From Actinomycetota bacterium (lineage in GTDB: Bacteria; Actinomycetota; Actinomycetes; JACCUZ01), in assembly GCA_030841245.1 (NCBI GenBank), contig JAVEDG010000363.1:1-7006 (forward strand): a stretch of DNA of 7,006 nucleotides. The letters run 5' to 3'. Under the pieces are notes generated by a model, which was not told where the DNA came from, ran no database searches, and worked only from the letters and a program-made list of their open reading frames with translations. A program made the translations under genes and the position numbers. Position 1 is the first letter of the stretch. Every line of letters begins with the position of its first letter. Below are positions 5,355-7,006 of the stretch, piece by piece.

Positions 5355-5812
5355 GCACCCCCGAGGAACGCTTGGCCGGCATCGGCCGCAGCCTGCCTGC
5401 CGTGGTGGCCCCCGTCGCCGCCTACGTGCCGGCGGTGCGCACCGGCAACCTGGTCTACACCAGCGGCCAGCTGCCGATGGTCGAGGGCGAGCTCGCCGCC
5501 ACCGGCAAGGTGGGCGCGGACGTCGACGCCGACTCGGCCAAGGAGCTCGCGGCCGTCTGCGCCCTCAACGCCCTCGCCGCGGTGAAGGCCGAGATCGGCG
5601 ACCTCGGCAACGTACGCCGTGTGGTCAAGGTCGTCGGGTTCGTCGCGAGCGCTCCTGACTTCACCGGACAGCCCGGCGTGATCAACGGCGCCAGCGAGCT
5701 GCTGGGGGAGGTGTTCGGCGACGCCGGGGTGCACGCCCGAAGTGCCGTCGGCGTGGCGGTACTGCCGCTGGATGCTCCGGTCGAGGTCGAGCTCGTGGTC
5801 GAGACCAGCTGA
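5351..5812 (+). CDS. Rid-family protein (YjgF/UK114 group, longer form)
   Basis: 153 residues, longer than RidA (about 130). It contains LPAVVAPVAAYVPAVRTGNL (15-34), YTSGQLPMVEGEL (36-48), a central helix ELAAVCALNALAAVKAEIG (65-83), VVKVVGFVAS (91-100) and ARSAVGVAVLPLDAPVEVEL (129-148). Arg130 lies where RidA has its substrate-binding arginine, so deamination of enamine/imine intermediates is chemically possible, unlike for the Rid protein at 1911-2315. The length and the G-Q-P-G-V-I-N-G-A-S-E-L-L segment fit the YjgF-like group common next to DUF4177 genes in actinobacteria. The GTG start at 5351 overlaps the DUF4177 stop by four bases, with GGGAGAAG (5341-5348) as ribosome binding site. 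It ends 16 bases from the convergent MerR gene. A housekeeping damage-control role is inferred, not shown. Confidence 0.9.
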   Translation: MSTPEERLAGIGRSLPAVVAPVAAYVPAVRTGNLVYTSGQLPMVEGELAATGKVGADVDADSAKELAAVCALNALAAVKAEIGDLGNVRRVVKVVGFVASAPDFTGQPGVINGASELLGEVFGDAGVHARSAVGVAVLPLDAPVEVELVVETS

Positions 5813-5828
5813 GTCGGCCGGCGCGCGC

Positions 5829-6482
5829 TCAATCCTCGGCGCGACTTCGCGTCGCCTCCTGGAGGAAGGCGATCTCGAAGGCAGCGGCCGACAGCTGGAC
5901 CGCGATCTTGGCGACGTCGTTGATCCGGCGGCGCTGCGCCTCGGTCGGGTCGGCCACCCCGTCGAGCTGGAGACGCAGCGCCTCTCCGAGCTTCCCTGCG
6001 GCTGCGGCCGCCTCGAGCTGGAGCCGGGCCAGCAGCTGCGGGGGAACGCCGTGCTCCTCCAACGTGCGCCCCACACCGGCGAGGACCGTGTGGGTCAGGA
6101 CCGTCCCGTCCTCGTCGTGCCAGGCGAGGCCGACGCGGGACAACGCCTCGACGTGAGCCGCGTCGGGCACCAGGCCCTGGGGGAGCGGCACCGACGTCGA
6201 GATGTCCGAGGACCCGTCCTGGAACCGGCGCCGCCGGTCTGCGACGATGCTCGCGTAGGTCGCGGGGCCGTCGATGAGCCGCGTGATCGCGGCCAGCGTG
6301 AACCCTTCGTTCTGCAGCGAGAGGATCAGCTCGAGGCGCGCTCTGTGTGCGCCTGTGTAGTAGGCGACCCGGCCGCGGATCTCCGGTGGCGGCAGCAGGC
6401 CTCGGGACTGGTACGCGCGGATGTTGCGCACGGTCATGCCGACCTGCTCGGCCAGGCTGCCGATGGTCAGGCTCTCCGACAT
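5829..6482 (-). CDS. MerR-family transcriptional regulator
   Basis: 217 residues. The N-terminal winged helix-turn-helix reads LTIGSLAEQVGMTVRNIRAY (5-24), then the wing QSRGLLPPPEIRGRVAYY (25-42) and the second helical pair HRARLELILSLQNEGFTLAAI (46-66), as in MerR proteins. The remaining 145 residues form a long, mostly helical, alanine/leucine-rich C-terminal domain with no recognisable effector fold. There is no cysteine anywhere, so thiol-metal sensing as in MerR, CueR or SoxR is not possible; a small organic ligand or another signal is more likely. ATG 6482 was chosen because GGGGGAG (6495-6489 on this strand) lies six bases upstream. The ATG at 6554 would add 24 unconserved residues. 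It is transcribed away from the NUDIX gene and toward the Rid gene. Confidence 0.9.
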   Translation of the reverse strand: MSESLTIGSLAEQVGMTVRNIRAYQSRGLLPPPEIRGRVAYYTGAHRARLELILSLQNEGFTLAAITRLIDGPATYASIVADRRRRFQDGSSDISTSVPLPQGLVPDAAHVEALSRVGLAWHDEDGTVLTHTVLAGVGRTLEEHGVPPQLLARLQLEAAAAAGKLGEALRLQLDGVADPTEAQRRRINDVAKIAVQLSAAAFEIAFLQEATRSRAED

Positions 6483-6488
6483 CGAAGG

Positions 6489-6495
6489 CTCCCCC
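6489..6495 (-). promoter_or_regulatory. Ribosome binding site deciding the MerR start
   Basis: GGGGGAG on the minus strand is six bases upstream of the ATG at 6482. It is the best Shine-Dalgarno match in this region and argues against the longer reading from 6554. Confidence 0.65.
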
Positions 6496-6561
6496 ATCTC
6501 ATCCGGCGTTCTCCTGCACGTGTGCTCCGGCACCTGGTTGCCTGCACCTACCATCGCAAAG
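6496..6561. promoter_or_regulatory. Divergent promoter region between MerR and NUDIX genes
   Basis: TACCAT (6549-6554, plus strand) matches a TANNNT -10 box, seven bases before a possible start point at the NUDIX GTG (6562). This suggests a leaderless mRNA; no clear -35 is seen. GCACCT occurs twice in direct orientation (6530-6535 and 6544-6549), and GCAC/GTGC flank the CACGTG palindrome at 6516-6525. Any of these could be a binding site for the MerR protein, but no classical 19-20-bp MerR dyad was found. Confidence 0.35.
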
Positions 6562-7006
6562 GTGCCGGACCTCTCCCCTGCCCTGCTGGCGCGCGCGCAT
6601 GCCTACGTGCGCGGAGAGTCGGAGGTGGTGACGGCGCGTCACGCCGCCACGGTGGTGCTGCTTCGCGACGGCGCGTCGGGCCCCGAGGCATACCTGCTGC
6701 ACCGCGTGTCCACCATGGCCTTCGCCGCCGGCATGGTCGTCTTCCCCGGAGGCCGGGTCGACCGGAGGGACAGTGATGCCGCAGTGGGCTGGTCCGGGCC
6801 GTCAGCAGCGGAGTGGGCCGACCGGCTGGGCTGCGATCCCCCGCTGGCTCGTGCGCTGGTGTGCGCGGCGGTGCGCGAGACGTTCGAGGAGTCCGGCGTG
6901 CTCCTCGCCGGCGCGTCCGTCGACGACGTGGTGCCGGACACCAGCGGCGTGCGGTGGGAGGCCGACCGGACTGCCCTGGTCGAGCAGGAGCTGGGCTTCG
7001 CCGAGC
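6562..7006 (+). CDS. NUDIX hydrolase, N-terminal part (runs off the window)
   Basis: 148 residues are visible. After a short N-terminus, ARHAATVVLLRDG (25-37) and EAYLLHRVSTMAFAAGMVVF (42-61) form the first strands of a NUDIX fold. FPGGRVDRRD (61-70) and RETFEESGVLL (105-115) are the two halves of the Nudix box (G-x5-E-x7-REUxEExGU). They are separated by about 35 residues instead of lying together. That split, with W-x-GP and EWADRLG in between, is typical of the NUDT19/CoA-diphosphatase-like group, which cleaves nucleoside diphosphate linkages, in some members CoA derivatives, using Mg2+ held by the glutamates of REtfEE. The GTG at 6562 is the best start; an in-frame TTG at 6538 would add eight residues. 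No strong ribosome binding site is seen. The substrate is unknown. Confidence 0.85.
   Translation, partial: MPDLSPALLARAHAYVRGESEVVTARHAATVVLLRDGASGPEAYLLHRVSTMAFAAGMVVFPGGRVDRRDSDAAVGWSGPSAAEWADRLGCDPPLARALVCAAVRETFEESGVLLAGASVDDVVPDTSGVRWEADRTALVEQELGFAE

Noticed and set aside
6517..6522. CACGTG palindrome as a MerR operator
   Set aside because: It is only six perfect bases, much shorter than the usual MerR dyad, and no flanking symmetry extends it beyond GCAC/GTGC.

Overview
The DNA is very GC-rich, with G or C in nearly every third codon position. It has many GTG starts, 4-base GTGA gene overlaps and start codons just behind TANNNT boxes. Together with the protein families present, this points to a high-GC actinobacterium. 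A Nocardioides-like lineage is a guess; the sequence itself does not settle the genus.

Layout. (1) Positions 1-113 are the last 36 codons of a gene whose tail looks like the C-terminus of PaaX-type regulators, which control aryl-CoA degradation. (2) Positions 218-1873 encode a trehalose-synthase-like GH13 enzyme behind a repeat-rich leader. (3) Positions 1911-4316 and on to 5114 form a compact CoA-ester catabolism block in two divergent arms. The minus arm is an SDR dehydrogenase overlapping a Rid-family protein. The plus arm is a 3-oxoadipyl-CoA-type thiolase followed after 3 bases by a BadI/MenB-type ring-cleaving crotonase. (4) Positions 5196-5812 hold a 52-residue DUF4177 protein overlapping a second Rid protein of a different subfamily. 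(5) Positions 5829-6482 (minus) encode a MerR-family regulator. (6) Positions 6562-7006 are the start of a NUDIX hydrolase that runs off the window.

How the genes may work together. The SDR, Rid, thiolase and BadI-like genes are the parts needed to finish a reductive or hydrolytic aryl-CoA route: oxidise a hydroxy group, remove an amine or imine, open an alicyclic 2-oxo-carboxyl-CoA ring, and split the resulting 3-oxoacyl-CoA. A Rid protein beside these genes suggests a nitrogen-containing substrate, and the best-known precedent is the 2-aminobenzoyl-CoA (anthranilate) pathway. That assignment is inference, because no CoA ligase or oxygenase gene lies in the window. By contrast, DUF4177-Rid-NUDIX looks like an actinobacterial housekeeping neighbourhood (from memory of gene order), here interrupted by the MerR gene.

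No RNA gene, CRISPR array, insertion sequence or prophage gene was seen. The longest stretch without a gene is about 104 bases (114-217), so no gap exceeds 300 bases.
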